DNA of 7,348 bases from Bacteroidales bacterium (GTDB lineage Bacteria > Bacteroidota > Bacteroidia > Bacteroidales > UBA4181). The stretch covers positions 1-7,348 of the forward strand of contig JAISDP010000113.1 of the NCBI GenBank assembly GCA_031264715.1, written 5' to 3'. The notes beneath the pieces are model-generated. The model worked only from the letters and a program-made list of their open reading frames with translations. It was not told where the DNA came from and made no database searches. This document shows positions 6,755 to 7,348 of this stretch, one piece after another. The position numbers and the translations under genes were made by a program. How positions within the stretch are numbered: the first letter of the stretch is position 1; every line of letters begins with the position of its first letter.

Positions 6755-7180
6755 ATGGACTTAAAAAAATATCTTCCAACTGAAGAAATGATGGCTGATT
6801 TTGAAGAATTCAGCAAATTAACCACTGCCGAAGAAATGGAGGCCTTTCATGCTGCCCGTTTGGAGCGTTACAAACAAAAAACGCCTCAAGAACTTGATGT
6901 TGCAGAAGAAAAAATGTTCGAGGGGTTACGTAATATGAAAGATCGTCTCGACGAACTTACGGATATTGTCCGTCTTGGCGAAGTATCCGAGGTGATTTCA
7001 TTAAGCTATGTATCCGAAAAATATTTCGGTAAAACGAGGCAGTGGCTCTACCAGCGTCTTAATGGCAACATGGTGAACGGTAAGCCGGCTCGATTTACCC
7101 CCGACGAGCGACAAAAACTATCCGAGGCGCTGGCCGATATAAGTCGCCTCATAAGGGAAACCAGCCTGAAGATTGCTTAG
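6755..7180 (+). CDS. DUF5053-type protein with helix-turn-helix-like C-terminal half
   Basis: The 141-residue product resembles DUF5053 proteins of Bacteroidales, which have no known function. I judge this from the C-terminal block SYVSEKYFGKTRQWLYQRLNG (84-104) followed by VNGKPARFTPDERQKLSEAL; that is memory of the family, not a search. The N-terminal 75 residues are charged and helical (YLPTEEMMADFEEFSKL, EEKMFEGLRNMKDRLDEL) and may form a coiled coil. The 81-104 region, with a short helix, FGKT turn and WLYQRLNG helix, resembles phage-repressor helix-turn-helix domains, so DNA binding is my inference. It is soluble, with no signal peptide. It follows the 53-codon gene and is bracketed by copies of the heptamer-bearing repeat, plausible targets for it. 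The first ATG in frame is used; GGAAAAAT precedes it without a strong Shine-Dalgarno. No terminator is visible after it. Confidence 0.85.
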   Translation: MDLKKYLPTEEMMADFEEFSKLTTAEEMEAFHAARLERYKQKTPQELDVAEEKMFEGLRNMKDRLDELTDIVRLGEVSEVISLSYVSEKYFGKTRQWLYQRLNGNMVNGKPARFTPDERQKLSEALADISRLIRETSLKIA

Positions 7181-7186
7181 GTTTTG

Positions 7187-7232
7187 AAACCTCATTCTCA
7201 CCTCATTTTTAAACAAAACAACCTCAGTAGGG
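7187..7232 (+). repeat. 46-bp direct repeat, copy 2
   Basis: Starting six bases after the DUF5053 stop codon, this copy carries heptamers CCTCATT (7190), CCTCATT (7201) and CCTCAGT (7222), in the same 11- and 21-base phasing as the other copies. With copy 3 the match extends leftward to TTTTG at 7182, giving 49 of 51 identical positions. AGGTTT-TG-AAACCT (7179-7192) makes a small palindrome overlapping the stop codon and the repeat edge. Confidence 0.92.
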
Positions 7233-7269
7233 GGAATGATTCGTGAGAGAACGGAAGAATAGCATTTTG

Positions 7270-7315
7270 AAACCTCATTCTCACCTTATTTTGAAACAAA
7301 ACAACCTCAGTAGGG
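7270..7315 (+). repeat. 46-bp direct repeat, copy 3
   Basis: This copy lies 83 bases downstream of copy 2, with heptamers CCTCATT (7273), CCTTATT (7284) and CCTCAGT (7305). It shares the TTTTG extension (7265-7269) with copy 2 and differs from it at two positions. The 32-base spacer between the extended copies shows no gene. Further copies may lie beyond the window's right edge. Confidence 0.92.
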
Positions 7316-7348
7316 TCAAAAGGGACAACAGGGACATGATACCTGCCG

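Noticed and set aside
7182..7315. CRISPR array
   Set aside because: Only two copies of a 51-bp repeat lie 83 bases apart, the third is about 1 kb away, the copies vary, and no cas gene is seen. A DNA-binding or recombination element fits better.
7336..7348. ATG near the right edge as the start of another gene
   Set aside because: Only four codons are visible, so no support can be given.

Overview
The window looks like chromosomal DNA of a Bacteroidota member, most likely order Bacteroidales. The grounds are a TonB-dependent receptor with an N-terminal carboxypeptidase-regulatory-like domain and a DEVLVYG-type TonB box, a lipoprotein with a Bacteroidetes-style surface-export signal after its lipid cysteine, -7 promoter elements of the TAnnTTTG type, A/T-rich start contexts without a strong Shine-Dalgarno, and a DUF5053-type protein. 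Genus cannot be told from the sequence.

Left part (about 1-6017): a three-gene plus-strand unit. After a short A/T-rich promoter region come a TonB-dependent outer-membrane receptor (226-3006), a Big2/right-handed beta-helix lipoprotein probably displayed on the cell surface (3388-4986), and, 10 bases later, an exported metallophosphoesterase resembling purple acid phosphatases (4997-5953). A strong intrinsic terminator (5974-6017) closes the unit. No SusD homologue is present; the beta-helix lipoprotein sits where a receptor's surface partner would be expected. My inference is a scavenging locus in which a phospho-compound is captured, dephosphorylated and imported. The 381-base gap between receptor and lipoprotein is filled by two unrelated tandem repeats: a 21-bp minisatellite of TTTCCCGGA-like units, then a 7-bp ATTCAAA array ending just before the lipoprotein start.

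Right part (about 6018-7348): visibly more A+T-rich and different in character. It holds a 53-codon gene and a DUF5053-type gene (141 aa, helix-turn-helix-like C-terminal half) behind a good -7 element and a leader rich in inverted repeats. This module is bracketed by near-identical direct copies of a 46-51 bp element (6136-6181, 7187-7232, 7270-7315). Each copy contains three CCTYAKT heptamers whose starts are 11 and 21 bases apart, about one and two helical turns. Next to the first copy more heptamers occur, some inverted, and an 11-bp perfect inverted repeat closes a roughly 130-bp structure. This repeat-bracketed module is the part of the window most likely to be undescribed: possibly a small mobile or regulatory cassette in which the DUF5053 protein binds the heptamers.
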